Positions 24,501 to 32,372 of a DNA stretch of 32,378 nt are shown one piece after another. How positions within the stretch are numbered: the first letter of the stretch is position 1; each line of letters starts with the position of its first letter. A program made the position numbers and the translations under genes. The notes under the pieces are model-generated. The model had not been told where the DNA came from and did no database searches. It saw only the letters and a program-made list of their open reading frames with translations. This DNA is from Oceanivirga salmonicida (GTDB lineage Bacteria; Fusobacteriota; Fusobacteriia; Fusobacteriales; Leptotrichiaceae), in assembly GCF_001517915.1 (NCBI RefSeq), contig NZ_LOQI01000014.1, positions 1 through 32,378 on the forward strand, in the 5' to 3' direction.

Positions 24501-24758
24501 ATGTTAGTATTTTTATGGCTATATTATAGTAAATTTTATATTTTAGGCTCAATAGCAGTAACGTATATGCTAAATAAAACAACAGATAAACTATATTATC
24601 CACCATTAATAATAAATATGGTATCAGTATTAATGTTATTTATATTAAATAAAGAAGCAAGAATGTATGCAATATATTTTAACTATTTACCCATAGTCAT
24701 AACTAGCATTTTTATGAATTTTGTGGTATACATATATAGGAGAATAAAATATAGATAA
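24501..24758 (+). CDS. Unknown small membrane protein in the nan ABC operon
   Basis: An 85-residue protein with three hydrophobic stretches (about 3-24, 35-50 and 60-78) and a basic C-terminal tail (YRRIKYR). I do not recognise the family. It starts two bases after the permease gene, without a strong Shine-Dalgarno sequence of its own, so it is probably translated by coupling. It ends 24 bp before the ATPase gene. The position suggests an accessory to the transporter or a membrane protein tied to sialic-acid use, but this is inference. Codon use matches its neighbours, and the tight packing makes a chance frame unlikely. Confidence 0.7.
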   Translation: MLVFLWLYYSKFYILGSIAVTYMLNKTTDKLYYPPLIINMVSVLMLFILNKEARMYAIYFNYLPIVITSIFMNFVVYIYRRIKYR

Positions 24759-24782
24759 AATATTGGAAATTTAGGAGGAGAA

Positions 24783-25883
24783 ATGGCAAATGTAACATTA
24801 AAAGGAGTTGAAAAACAATACCCAAATGGCTTTAAAGCAGTACATGGAATAGATTTAGAAATAAAAGATGGAGAATTCATGGTATTTGTAGGACCAAGTG
24901 GATGTGCTAAATCAACAACTTTAAGAATGATAGCTGGATTAGAAGAAATAACAGGAGGAGAAGTTTACATAGGGGATAAACTAGTAAATGATGTACCACC
25001 AAAAGACAGAGAAATAGCAATGGTATTCCAAAGTTATGCCCTATATCCACATATGACAGTATATGAAAATATGGCATTTGGACTAAAATTAAGAAAGACA
25101 CCAAAAGAAGAAATAGATAAAAGAGTAAGAGAAGCAGCAGAGAAATTAGAAATAACAGAATTACTAGATAGAAAACCTAAAGAAATGTCAGGTGGTCAAA
25201 GACAAAGGGTAGCCTTAGGTAGAGCAATAGTAAGAAAACCAAAAGTATTCTTATTTGATGAACCATTATCTAACTTAGATGCAAAATTAAGAGTATCAAT
25301 GAGAGTAAGAATAACACAATTACATAAAGAATTAAAAAATACAATGATATATGTAACCCATGACCAAGTAGAAGCAATGACAATGGGGGACAGAATAACA
25401 GTATTAAAACTAGGTAAAATAATGCAAGTAGATACACCATTAAATCTATATCATAGACCAGCAAATAAGTTTGTGGCAGGATTTATAGGATCACCTACAA
25501 TGAACTTAATAGAAGCAGACTTAGTAGAAAAAGATAGTAAGGTATATGCTAAGATAGGAGATACATTCATAGAGATAGCCAAAGAGAAAGCAGACAAGGT
25601 AAAGACATATGTAGGTAAGAAAGTAATCTTTGGAATAAGACCAGAAGCAATAGAAGCAGTGGATGAAGCAACATCTGATAGTGTAGAAGGAGATATATCA
25701 GTAGTAGAACAAATGGGAAATGAAGAATATATATACTTCACATTAGGAAATGTGCAATGGACAAGTAGAATGAATGTAGAAGGCTTAGCAGATTTAAGAC
25801 AAACAGGAAAACATAACTTTAAGTTTGATACAGCAAAATGTCATATATTTGATATAGATACAGAAGAAAATGTAAGTTTATAG
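24783..25883 (+). CDS. ABC transporter ATP-binding protein, MsmK/UgpC type
   Basis: A 366-residue ATPase of the sugar-importer class. The nucleotide-binding domain covers about 1-235: Walker [10 protein letters not shown] (37-45), Q-loop [13 protein letters not shown], signature [17 protein letters not shown], Walker [17 protein letters not shown] and switch histidine [11 protein letters not shown]. The C-terminal third is the TOBE regulatory domain ([12 protein letters not shown]). The glycine before the Walker A lysine is replaced by Ala (codon GCT), which departs from the GxxxxGK(S/T) consensus. It should energise the permeases just upstream; MsmK-type ATPases often also serve other sugar importers. 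RBS AGGAGG precedes the ATG. It is the last gene of the nan operon. Confidence 0.93.
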   Translation: MANVTLKGVEKQYPNGFKAVHGIDLEIKDGEFMVFVGPSGCAKSTTLRMIAGLEEITGGEVYIGDKLVNDVPPKDREIAMVFQSYALYPHMTVYENMAFGLKLRKTPKEEIDKRVREAAEKLEITELLDRKPKEMSGGQRQRVALGRAIVRKPKVFLFDEPLSNLDAKLRVSMRVRITQLHKELKNTMIYVTHDQVEAMTMGDRITVLKLGKIMQVDTPLNLYHRPANKFVAGFIGSPTMNLIEADLVEKDSKVYAKIGDTFIEIAKEKADKVKTYVGKKVIFGIRPEAIEAVDEATSDSVEGDISVVEQMGNEEYIYFTLGNVQWTSRMNVEGLADLRQTGKHNFKFDTAKCHIFDIDTEENVSL

Positions 25884-25900
25884 AATAAAAATTGAATAGA

Positions 25901-25932
25901 AAAAGTTAACAAGAAATTGTTAGTCTTTTTTT
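25901..25932 (+). terminator. Terminator of the nan operon
   Basis: TAACAA-GAAA-TTGTTA (25907-25922), a stable GAAA tetraloop stem, flanked by A-rich sequence on the left and followed by GTCTTTTTTT. The outer A and T runs extend the stem. Confidence 0.8.
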
Positions 25933-25976
25933 AATATAGTTTTCTAATAAGATATCTTTAAAAATTATTTAAAATA

Positions 25977-25985
25977 TGATAGAAT
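25977..25985 (+). promoter_or_regulatory. Putative extended -10 for the nuclease operon
   Basis: TGA followed by TAGAAT, 28 bp before the ATG at 26014. No convincing -35 box is seen, so the call is weak. Confidence 0.35.
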
Positions 25986-26013
25986 TTACTAAATAAAAAG
26001 AAAGAGAACTAAT

Positions 26014-26808
26014 ATGAAAAAATATATAATAAGTATAATATTATTTCTATCAAGTTTATGTTTTTCTGAAAATATAAGGCTTGCTAGTTTTAATGTTAAA
26101 AATTTAGGGAAATCAACTAAAGATTATAATTCGTTGACTAAGATATTATCTAAGTTTGATATTATAGCATTAGAAGAAGTTATAAATGAAAAATCTTTAC
26201 TTTATTTAGTTGATAAATTAGGTAGTGAATATGATTATGTAATATCAAAGCCTGTAGGAACGAGAAAATATAAGGAATATTACGCTATTTTATATAAAAA
26301 GTCTAAGGTAGACAAGATATATAATGTTGGTAAATATCAAGAAAAAGATAATGAATTTATAAGAGAGCCATCGGCTTTTTATGTTAAGTCTAATAAGTTA
26401 GACATGCTTTTGATACCTGTTCATTCTATATATGGAGATAATGCAAAAGAAAGAGCATATGAAGCTAGTAAATATTTGCAAGTATATAAATATTTTAAGG
26501 AAAAAACTGGGCAAGATGATATAATAATATTAGGAGATTTTAATCTTCCAGCTAGTGATAAGGCTTTTGATGAATTAAAACAAAATGGATTTTCTAATAT
26601 ATTAAATCCCTTAGCTGATAAAACAACCTTATCAAAAACAGGCTTAGCAAATTCTTATGATAATATTTTTATCAATTTAAATAATACAAAAGCATTTACT
26701 AATAGATATGGAGTATATGATTTTACTAGAAATAATCATGAACTTATAAGAAAGTACATATCAGATCATTTGCTTATATTTATTGAACTTAACAACGAGG
26801 AGGACTAA
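26014..26808 (+). CDS. Secreted endonuclease/exonuclease/phosphatase-fold protein (DNase I-like)
   Basis: A 264-residue exported protein with a signal peptide at about 1-18 (LCFSE). The EEP superfamily motifs occur in order: ASFNVKNLG (Asn), IIALEEV (metal-binding Glu), LIPVHSIYGD, IILGDFNLP (Asp-Asn pair), YDNIFI, and SDHLLIFIEL (catalytic Asp-His at the C-terminus). Together these are a complete active site, so it is probably an extracellular or periplasmic nuclease; other EEP substrates such as phospholipids are possible. It is the first gene of an operon with a MATE transporter, a TrmB-like regulator and NrnA. Confidence 0.85.
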   Translation: MKKYIISIILFLSSLCFSENIRLASFNVKNLGKSTKDYNSLTKILSKFDIIALEEVINEKSLLYLVDKLGSEYDYVISKPVGTRKYKEYYAILYKKSKVDKIYNVGKYQEKDNEFIREPSAFYVKSNKLDMLLIPVHSIYGDNAKERAYEASKYLQVYKYFKEKTGQDDIIILGDFNLPASDKAFDELKQNGFSNILNPLADKTTLSKTGLANSYDNIFINLNNTKAFTNRYGVYDFTRNNHELIRKYISDHLLIFIELNNEED

Positions 26809-28145
26809 TGACAAATAAAAATATATATAAAAAAATATTATGGTTAGCAATACCCATAACTTTGGAAAATTTAATATATAGTTTTATAAATTTTGTAGAT
26901 ATATTTATGGTAGGTAGAGAAGATAAGGTAATAGGGCTTGGTGCTGATGCAGTAAGTGCATTAGGAGTATCTAATCAATTTTTCTTTTTATTTCTTACAT
27001 CTTTATTCGGCCTTTTAAGTGGAGCAAGTATATTATCATCACAATATTATGGAGCAAAAGATTTTAAGAATTTAAGAAAAATTACAGTTTTATTTGTATT
27101 ATTTTCATTAATATATGTAATACCATTTTTCGTATTGGGTAAATTTTTTCCTAATTTAGTATTAGGTTTTTACACGAATAATAAGCCTGTAATGGAACTT
27201 GGTTATAGATATTTAGGAATAACAATATGGACTTTTCCATTAACTGCATTAGGTATGGCTTTTGGTATATTACTAAGATCAGTTAATTTACCTAAATATT
27301 CGCTATATACTTCTATATTAGGCTTATGTATTAATATAGTTCTAAATACTACATTAATACCTGTATATGGTGTATCAGGGGCTGCGACAGCTACTTTAAT
27401 ATCAAGGTTAGTAACAGTAACTATACTACCTATGATATTAATAATTAAAAAAGTTCCAGTAATACCAAAACTAAAAGATATATTAGATATAGATTTTGGA
27501 TTTATTAAAAAAGTTTTATCATTATCATTTTTTACTTTTTTACATGAAATATTATGGTCAATGGCAGTATCAGTAAAAACTTCATTTTTTGGAAGAATGG
27601 GAACAACAGCATTTTCAAGTATACAAATAGCAGCAAGTATTAATAGTTTATTATTTACCGTATTTATTGGTCTTACAGCAGCAACAGCAGTTATAGTAGG
27701 AAATGAACTGGGTAATGATAACCCGGAAAGTGCTTATGAATATTCTAAAAAGATAGTAAAAATATATACAGTTGTCCTATTTTTAATAATAATAGTGTTA
27801 AATATCATAACACCATTTGTATTAAGATTTATGGGAGTTAGTCCAGAAGTATTTAAACTTACTAGAAGTATAATATACATGGTTTCTATAACTTCATCAT
27901 TAGTGGCATATACTATGTTATTTTTAGTAGGTATATTTAGAGCAGGTGGAGATGTTAAATTTTCTATATATATAGAAATAATACCTTTATGGTTTGTATC
28001 ATTACCATTAATGTATGTATTTACAGAAATATATACTGTACCAGTTATAATTCTATTTTTAATTTCATATACAGATGAATTTATTAAATTAATTCCTTGT
28101 TTGACTAGATATTTCAGTAAAAAATGGATTAACAAAATGATATAA
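26808..28145 (+). CDS. MATE-family efflux transporter
   Basis: A 445-residue inner-membrane protein with about twelve hydrophobic segments in two similar halves, as in MATE antiporters. The N-terminal block (LWLAIPITLENLIYSFINFVDIFMVG) and GLLSGASILSSQYYGAKDF are typical. The ATG overlaps the stop of the nuclease gene (TAATG), and a GAGGAGGA ribosome-binding site lies inside that gene. The substrate cannot be read from sequence; drugs or toxic metabolites exported against sodium or protons are usual for the family. Confidence 0.92.
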   Translation: MTNKNIYKKILWLAIPITLENLIYSFINFVDIFMVGREDKVIGLGADAVSALGVSNQFFFLFLTSLFGLLSGASILSSQYYGAKDFKNLRKITVLFVLFSLIYVIPFFVLGKFFPNLVLGFYTNNKPVMELGYRYLGITIWTFPLTALGMAFGILLRSVNLPKYSLYTSILGLCINIVLNTTLIPVYGVSGAATATLISRLVTVTILPMILIIKKVPVIPKLKDILDIDFGFIKKVLSLSFFTFLHEILWSMAVSVKTSFFGRMGTTAFSSIQIAASINSLLFTVFIGLTAATAVIVGNELGNDNPESAYEYSKKIVKIYTVVLFLIIIVLNIITPFVLRFMGVSPEVFKLTRSIIYMVSITSSLVAYTMLFLVGIFRAGGDVKFSIYIEIIPLWFVSLPLMYVFTEIYTVPVIILFLISYTDEFIKLIPCLTRYFSKKWINKMI

Positions 28146-28155
28146 AGGAGAAATT

Positions 28156-28749
28156 ATGGATATAGTTGAAAAATTAAAAAAAGTTGGTTTTACAGATGGA
28201 ATGGCACTAGTATATATAGAACTTTTAAAAAAACCAGGTTTAAACGGAACACAGATATTTAAAAACTTAAATTTACCTAGAACTAGTGTATATAATGCTT
28301 TGGAGCAATTAGAACAAGATGGTATTATAAGTTTAATTCCAACAGAGAGCGATAAAAAAAACTATAATCCAATACCACCACATGATATAGTAAAAAATAT
28401 AAAAAATATGTATAGTGATATTTTATCAAGTATAGGTGTGGAATTAGAAAGTATATATAAGCCTGAAAGTTTTAGTGAAGTGTATAATATAACAGGAATA
28501 GAAAATATCTATTATAAAATAAATGATATGATAGAAATAGCAAAAGAAAAAATTGTAATTTCTGGCGATATAGATGAAAATAGATTGATATTAAATACGA
28601 ATTTAAATATTGGAAGAAAAAATGAAACCAATGAAGAAGAAATGTATATAATAATAGATGATAAAGAAGTTTTAGTAGCAAGACTAAATGAAAATTATGC
28701 AGTGGGTATATATACTAAAAATAGTATAATAATATCAAGATATATTTAA
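28156..28749 (+). CDS. TrmB-family transcriptional regulator
   Basis: A 197-residue protein with an N-terminal winged helix of the TrmB type (VEKLKKVGFTDGMALVYIELLKKPGLNGTQIFKNLNLPRTSVYNALEQLEQDGII), about residues 4-60, followed by YNPIPPHDIVKNI and a linker helix. The C-terminal part (about 105-197) is shorter than in sugar-responsive TrmB proteins and resembles a minimal PLD-like effector domain. It lies 10 bp after the MATE gene with AAAGGAG, so it may control this operon. The ligand is unknown. Confidence 0.83.
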   Translation: MDIVEKLKKVGFTDGMALVYIELLKKPGLNGTQIFKNLNLPRTSVYNALEQLEQDGIISLIPTESDKKNYNPIPPHDIVKNIKNMYSDILSSIGVELESIYKPESFSEVYNITGIENIYYKINDMIEIAKEKIVISGDIDENRLILNTNLNIGRKNETNEEEMYIIIDDKEVLVARLNENYAVGIYTKNSIIISRYI

Positions 28750-28757
28750 GGAGTAAA

Positions 28758-29711
28758 ATGTTAAATCAAATAGTAGACAAAATTAAAGATAGTAAAAATA
28801 TAGTAATTGCAGGACATTTAATGCCTGATGGAGATGCATTAGGATCAGCTATTGCACTATACTATATTATAAAAAAATATGATAGTAATAAAAATGTTAA
28901 AGTGTGTTTTAACGATACTTTACCCGAATATATGAAAAAAGTTAATCCAGATATTAAAATATATAAAGAAGTTAAATCTGATATAGATTTATTAATATCA
29001 GTTGATACTGCTAATGTAGAAAGATTAGCAGTAACAGAAGATATGATAAAAAGAGCAAAAAATAAAGTTGTAATAGATCATCATATAAGTAATAAAAAAT
29101 ATTTTGATATAAACTATGTTAAGGAAATATCAAGTGCATCTGAGATGGTTTATGAATTTATAAAAAAATTAAATGTAGATTTAGATAAGGATATTGCAAA
29201 ATACATATATCTGGGTATAATAAATGACACAGGCTGTTTTAGACATCCTAATGTAACATATAAAACTATGTATATAGCATCTAAATTATTAGAAACTGGA
29301 ATAGATAGTAATAAAATATATCAGTACATATTTTCAAAGAGTAAAAATAAGGCAGAAATATTATCTAAATCAGTAATAGAAGGAAATTATGATGACAAAC
29401 TTAAATTTATGTACTATAATATAGATAAGTCTGAAATACAAAAAAATAATTATACAAGAGATGATATGGAAGGCATAGCAGAATATATGTTAAATATAGA
29501 TGAAGTTGAAATTGCAGTATTTATGCGAGAAGAAGACGATGGCAGTATAAAAGGAAGTTTTAGATCAAAAGGTAATATTGATGTTAACAGTATAGCGGCT
29601 AATTTTAATGGAGGTGGACACAAAAATGCCTCTGGTTTTAAAACTAATAAAAATGTAGAATATATAATAAATAAGACAAAGGAGATTTTAAGATATGAAA
29701 AAAGTAACTAA
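28758..29711 (+). CDS. nrnA: DHH-family phosphoesterase, NrnA-like nanoRNase/pAp phosphatase
   Basis: A 317-residue cytosolic enzyme with all DHH/DHHA1 motifs: GHLMPDGDALGS near 19-30, LLISVDTANVERL, VVIDHHIS near 105-112, GIINDTGCFRHPN, and the C-terminal GGGHKNASGF. NrnA proteins degrade 2-5-nt RNAs and dephosphorylate pAp. It begins eight bases after the regulator gene. Its 3' end overlaps the next gene by 17 bases. The family call is firm; the exact substrate preference is not visible. Confidence 0.9.
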   Translation: MLNQIVDKIKDSKNIVIAGHLMPDGDALGSAIALYYIIKKYDSNKNVKVCFNDTLPEYMKKVNPDIKIYKEVKSDIDLLISVDTANVERLAVTEDMIKRAKNKVVIDHHISNKKYFDINYVKEISSASEMVYEFIKKLNVDLDKDIAKYIYLGIINDTGCFRHPNVTYKTMYIASKLLETGIDSNKIYQYIFSKSKNKAEILSKSVIEGNYDDKLKFMYYNIDKSEIQKNNYTRDDMEGIAEYMLNIDEVEIAVFMREEDDGSIKGSFRSKGNIDVNSIAANFNGGGHKNASGFKTNKNVEYIINKTKEILRYEKSN

Positions 29712-29964
29712 GGCAATATTTATTTTATTATTAATCGCATCATGTACTACTATGAAAGTGAATATAAGTAGACAAGATGCTTATAAATTAAATGCGAAGT
29801 ATGTGCAAGAAAAATATAACCAAAAAGTGGACAATAAAAAAGTAGGATTTTATTTGGCCAAAAATAGGTATGAGTTATTTTCTTTAATAGGAGACACTAT
29901 TTATCATTTAACATTAGATAAAGATGGAAATTTAGTTTCTAGTGAATCTTACCCAGCATACTAA
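29695..29964 (+). CDS. Small lipoprotein of unknown function
   Basis: An 89-residue protein with a clear lipoprotein signal (KKVTKAIFILLLIASC, Cys17). The mature part is about 70 residues, polar, and ends YPAY. I do not recognise the family. It overlaps the end of nrnA by 17 bases, with AAGGAG inside nrnA serving as its ribosome-binding site, so expression is coupled. The overlap argues for a real gene. Confidence 0.75.
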   Translation: MKKVTKAIFILLLIASCTTMKVNISRQDAYKLNAKYVQEKYNQKVDNKKVGFYLAKNRYELFSLIGDTIYHLTLDKDGNLVSSESYPAY

Positions 29965-30050
29965 AAATAACTAAAAAAAATTATTTTGTGCAAGTAACCA
30001 TAACACAACATATAAACGTTGAAAATAAATTTGGAACTGAATCATAACTA

Positions 30051-30079
30051 TTGAAGTAGTCATAAAACTGTTATATAAT
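30051..30079 (+). promoter_or_regulatory. Promoter of the metal-binding gene cluster
   Basis: TTGAAG (30051-30056), a 17-bp spacer and TATAAT (30074-30079), 32 bp before the ATG at 30112. No obvious Zur- or Fur-like palindrome was seen around it. Confidence 0.7.
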
Positions 30080-30111
30080 ACATTAAACTTAAATAAATAA
30101 AGGAGAAAATT

Positions 30112-30783
30112 ATGAAAAAAATATTAACAGCATTATCACTATTTGTAGCAATGAATATATTTGCACATAAACATGAAGGAATGAAAATATTAAATCCTAC
30201 ATATTACCATTCAGAAACGGCTATTGTAGAAAATATAGAATTAGGTAAAACGAAAGATGGAGATTTAGGAATTAAATTTAATGATTTTGGAGTAGGGGTA
30301 GAACTTGAAAAAAATGGATCTACATATTACACAAAAGATTTTTGGGTAAGAATTAAAACAATAGGAGAAGATAAATTAGTTACAGATGTAGTTATACCGT
30401 TATTTGATATGTCATTATTTAATGAAAAACACAACAAAAATTTTGTAAAAGGTCATGCTTATCATTCATTTGGTGGGACATTACATTTACATGTACTTGT
30501 TTCAAATGATAAGAAAACAGTAGAAATAAATCATAAGAAATTTAATGTTGTGGCTAAAACTGAAAAAGATAAGACTATCTATACTGAAATTAATGGTAAG
30601 TTTGTATTTACAACATCTGTTGATAAAAGAGGAATGATTCAAGCTTTTGGGACTTTAATATTTAATAATGAATATAATAAAGTAGATAAAATGGAAAAAC
30701 ATGACCACATGGAAAAACATAACCATGAACACGGACATGAACATAAACATGACCATGAGCATGAACATCATGATCACAAGTAA
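30112..30783 (+). CDS. Exported histidine-rich protein, probable periplasmic metal binder
   Basis: A 223-residue protein with a signal peptide at about 1-18 (MNIFAHKHEG). The mature domain has scattered His residues, notably GHAYHSFGGTLHLHVLV near 124-140. The C-terminal tail (from about 194) carries 13 His residues in 28, alternating with Glu, Asp and Lys in (H-x)n order. Such tails store or pass on zinc, nickel or cobalt. I do not recognise the globular part. It has its own promoter and sits upstream of a ZnuA-like binding protein, so a role in zinc or manganese acquisition is plausible. Confidence 0.72.
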   Translation: MKKILTALSLFVAMNIFAHKHEGMKILNPTYYHSETAIVENIELGKTKDGDLGIKFNDFGVGVELEKNGSTYYTKDFWVRIKTIGEDKLVTDVVIPLFDMSLFNEKHNKNFVKGHAYHSFGGTLHLHVLVSNDKKTVEINHKKFNVVAKTEKDKTIYTEINGKFVFTTSVDKRGMIQAFGTLIFNNEYNKVDKMEKHDHMEKHNHEHGHEHKHDHEHEHHDHK

Positions 30784-30793
30784 TATAAATATT

Positions 30794-30815
30794 AACTCCC
30801 TATAAGGGAGTTTTT
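30794..30815 (+). terminator. Terminator after the His-rich gene
   Basis: AACTCCC-TATAA-GGGAGTT (30794-30812) followed by TTT-AT. It lies between the His-rich gene and the thioredoxin-like gene. No separate promoter is obvious before 30835, so it probably acts as a partial terminator within the cluster. Confidence 0.75.
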
Positions 30816-30834
30816 ATGTAAAAAAGGAGAAGAC

Positions 30835-31257
30835 ATGACTAATTATAATGAATATTTAGAATTTGATAATGGAGAATATAAAGAACAGCAAGAAAAAATA
30901 ATGGACAAAATAAAATTTAGTCCAGAAAATATAGAAAGTATAAAAAGCATAAATGGAAAAACACTTAAAATAATAGCACAACCTTATTGTCCAGATTGTA
31001 GAGCATTGGTAGCCGTGTTAGAAAATATGATAAAAATAAATGATAACATAGATATAACATATGTAGTTAGACAAGATGGAACTGATTATAGGTTGCCTAC
31101 TATAATAATAAATGATAAAATGGTATTTGTAGAATTTCCTAAAAAGGTAAAAGAAATTATGGAAATAGATTCAGATAAAGATTCAATTATATATAATTAT
31201 AGAACAGGTAAGTATAATAAAGAATTAATAGAAGAATTAATTGATATTTTAATCTAA
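30835..31257 (+). CDS. Thioredoxin-like protein with a CPDC motif
   Basis: A 140-residue protein without a signal peptide. A thioredoxin-like fold is suggested by the strand KTLKIIAQPY leading into Cys52-Pro53-Asp54-Cys55, the helix RALVAVLENM, and a cis-proline candidate in YRLPTIIIND. The N-terminal 40 residues are charged and helical. It is probably a cytosolic thiol oxidoreductase. RBS AAAGGAG precedes the ATG and the metal-binding protein gene follows after 12 bp. Whether it acts in metal homeostasis or oxidative stress is unknown. Confidence 0.8.
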   Translation: MTNYNEYLEFDNGEYKEQQEKIMDKIKFSPENIESIKSINGKTLKIIAQPYCPDCRALVAVLENMIKINDNIDITYVVRQDGTDYRLPTIIINDKMVFVEFPKKVKEIMEIDSDKDSIIYNYRTGKYNKELIEELIDILI

Positions 31258-31269
31258 GAAAGGGGTAAA

Positions 31270-32151
31270 ATGAAAAAGTTTTTAATATATATATTAATAA
31301 TTTTAGGAAATATAACATTTGCTAAAATGAAAGTAGGTATTACTATGTTACCATATTATAGTTATGTAAGTAATATAGTTGGAGATAAAATGGAAGTAGT
31401 ACCTTTAGTACCAGAAAATATAAATTCACATAATTATGATCCAACACCACAAGATATAAAAAGAATAAAAAGTATAGATATAGTTGTTTTAAATGGTATA
31501 GGACATGATTCATATGCAGAAAAAATGTTAGCTGCGGCTAATAATAGTAAAATAAAAAGAATATATGCTAATGAAAATGTATCAACTATGCAGGTTAATG
31601 GTCAAAGAAAAGGAAGAGAAGTAAATCCGCATACTTTTATATCAATAACACAAAGTATACAACAAATAAATCAAATTGCAAAAAAATTAGGGGAAATAGA
31701 TCCTGCTAATAGAAAATATTATAGTTTAAATGCAAGTAAATATAGTACTAAACTTAGAAAAAAATTAGCAATGGCTAAGCGTAAAGTTGCTAATGTAGAT
31801 ACTAATAATATAAAAATAGCAACAACACATGCAGGTTATGACTATTTATTAGGAGAATTTGGCTTGACTGTAAGTGTTGTAATAGAACCTTCATCAGTTC
31901 ATTCTCCAACAGCAGCAGATTTGAGATATGCTATAGAAAAAATAAAGAAAGAAAATATAAAAATACTTTTTGATGAAGAAAATTCTAATCATAAGAATGC
32001 ACAAACTATAAAAAATCAAACAGGAGTTTATGTTACAAGTTTAAACCATTTAACAAATGGTAAATATTCAAAAGAAGCATTTGAAAACTTTATTCAAAAG
32101 AATTTAGATCAAGTAGTTAATGCATTATTATCATCAGGAACTAAAAAATAA
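31270..32151 (+). CDS. Metal ABC transporter substrate-binding protein (ZnuA-like, cluster A-I)
   Basis: A 293-residue exported protein with a signal peptide at about 1-18 (NITFAK). The expected metal ligands can be placed: His54 in SHNYDPTPQD, His121 in NPHTFIS, His187 in TTHAGYDYLL and an acidic residue in FDEENSN (Asp235-Glu237). Three His plus one acidic ligand fits zinc or manganese binding proteins. The His/Asp-rich loop of classical ZnuA is absent; a separate His-rich protein is encoded two genes upstream. There is no lipobox, so it is likely periplasmic. No permease or ATPase genes follow within the window. Confidence 0.88.
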   Translation: MKKFLIYILIILGNITFAKMKVGITMLPYYSYVSNIVGDKMEVVPLVPENINSHNYDPTPQDIKRIKSIDIVVLNGIGHDSYAEKMLAAANNSKIKRIYANENVSTMQVNGQRKGREVNPHTFISITQSIQQINQIAKKLGEIDPANRKYYSLNASKYSTKLRKKLAMAKRKVANVDTNNIKIATTHAGYDYLLGEFGLTVSVVIEPSSVHSPTAADLRYAIEKIKKENIKILFDEENSNHKNAQTIKNQTGVYVTSLNHLTNGKYSKEAFENFIQKNLDQVVNALLSSGTKK

Positions 32152-32213
32152 CCAAAAAAATTTAGATTATTGTAAACTAATAATTGTTAGATTAAAAATA
32201 GTTTTTAAATTAT

Positions 32214-32235
32214 TAACTGATTTGTAACTGATTTG
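32214..32235 (+). repeat. Tandem repeat of TAACTGATTTG
   Basis: Two perfect, abutting copies of an 11-bp unit (32214-32224 and 32225-32235), one helical turn apart, immediately upstream of the predicted -35 at 32242. The position suits an activator or regulator site. Confidence 0.5.
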
Positions 32236-32241
32236 CAGCCC

Positions 32242-32270
32242 TTTTCATTTATAGGAAAAGAATGTATAAT
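32242..32270 (+). promoter_or_regulatory. Promoter of the last, partial gene
   Basis: TTTTCA (32242-32247), a 17-bp spacer and TATAAT (32265-32270). An inverted repeat CTTTTC-N8-GAAAAG (32241-32260) covers the -35 and part of the spacer and could be an operator. Transcription would start about 95 bases before the ATG at 32373. Confidence 0.6.
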
Positions 32271-32283
32271 ACTTTTATAAATA

Positions 32284-32352
32284 ATTAATAAAAAAATAAC
32301 TAATTATTAATCTTTCAATACAAGTGGAAACTGAACTTTGGTTCGGTTTTTT
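32284..32352 (+). promoter_or_regulatory. Structured leader, possible attenuator or cis-regulatory RNA
   Basis: The leader can form ATTAATAA/TTATTAAT (32284-32291 with 32304-32311) and then the terminator hairpin at 32331-32352. It lies wholly between the predicted start site and the ribosome-binding site AAGGAG. No known riboswitch consensus is recognised. Confidence 0.4.
32331..32352 (+). terminator. Terminator-like hairpin in the leader of the last gene
   Basis: CTGAAC-TTTG-GTTCGG (32331-32346) is a 6-bp stem with one G-U pair, followed by TTTTTT (32347-32352). It lies 20 bases before the ATG at 32373 and downstream of the promoter, so it fits an attenuator. It could instead end transcription arriving from the metal-binding cluster. 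Confidence 0.6.
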
Positions 32353-32372
32353 ACTTTTTAAGGAGACCAACT

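Noticed and set aside
24783-25883. Possible horizontal transfer of the ATPase gene because of its purine-rich strand and antisense frames
   Set aside because: G+C content and codon endings look like those of its neighbours, and highly conserved ATPases often show such bias.
29965-30000. AT-only inverted repeat AAAATAA / TTATTTT after the small lipoprotein gene as a terminator
   Set aside because: The stem has no G-C pairs and no clean T tract follows, so stability would be poor.
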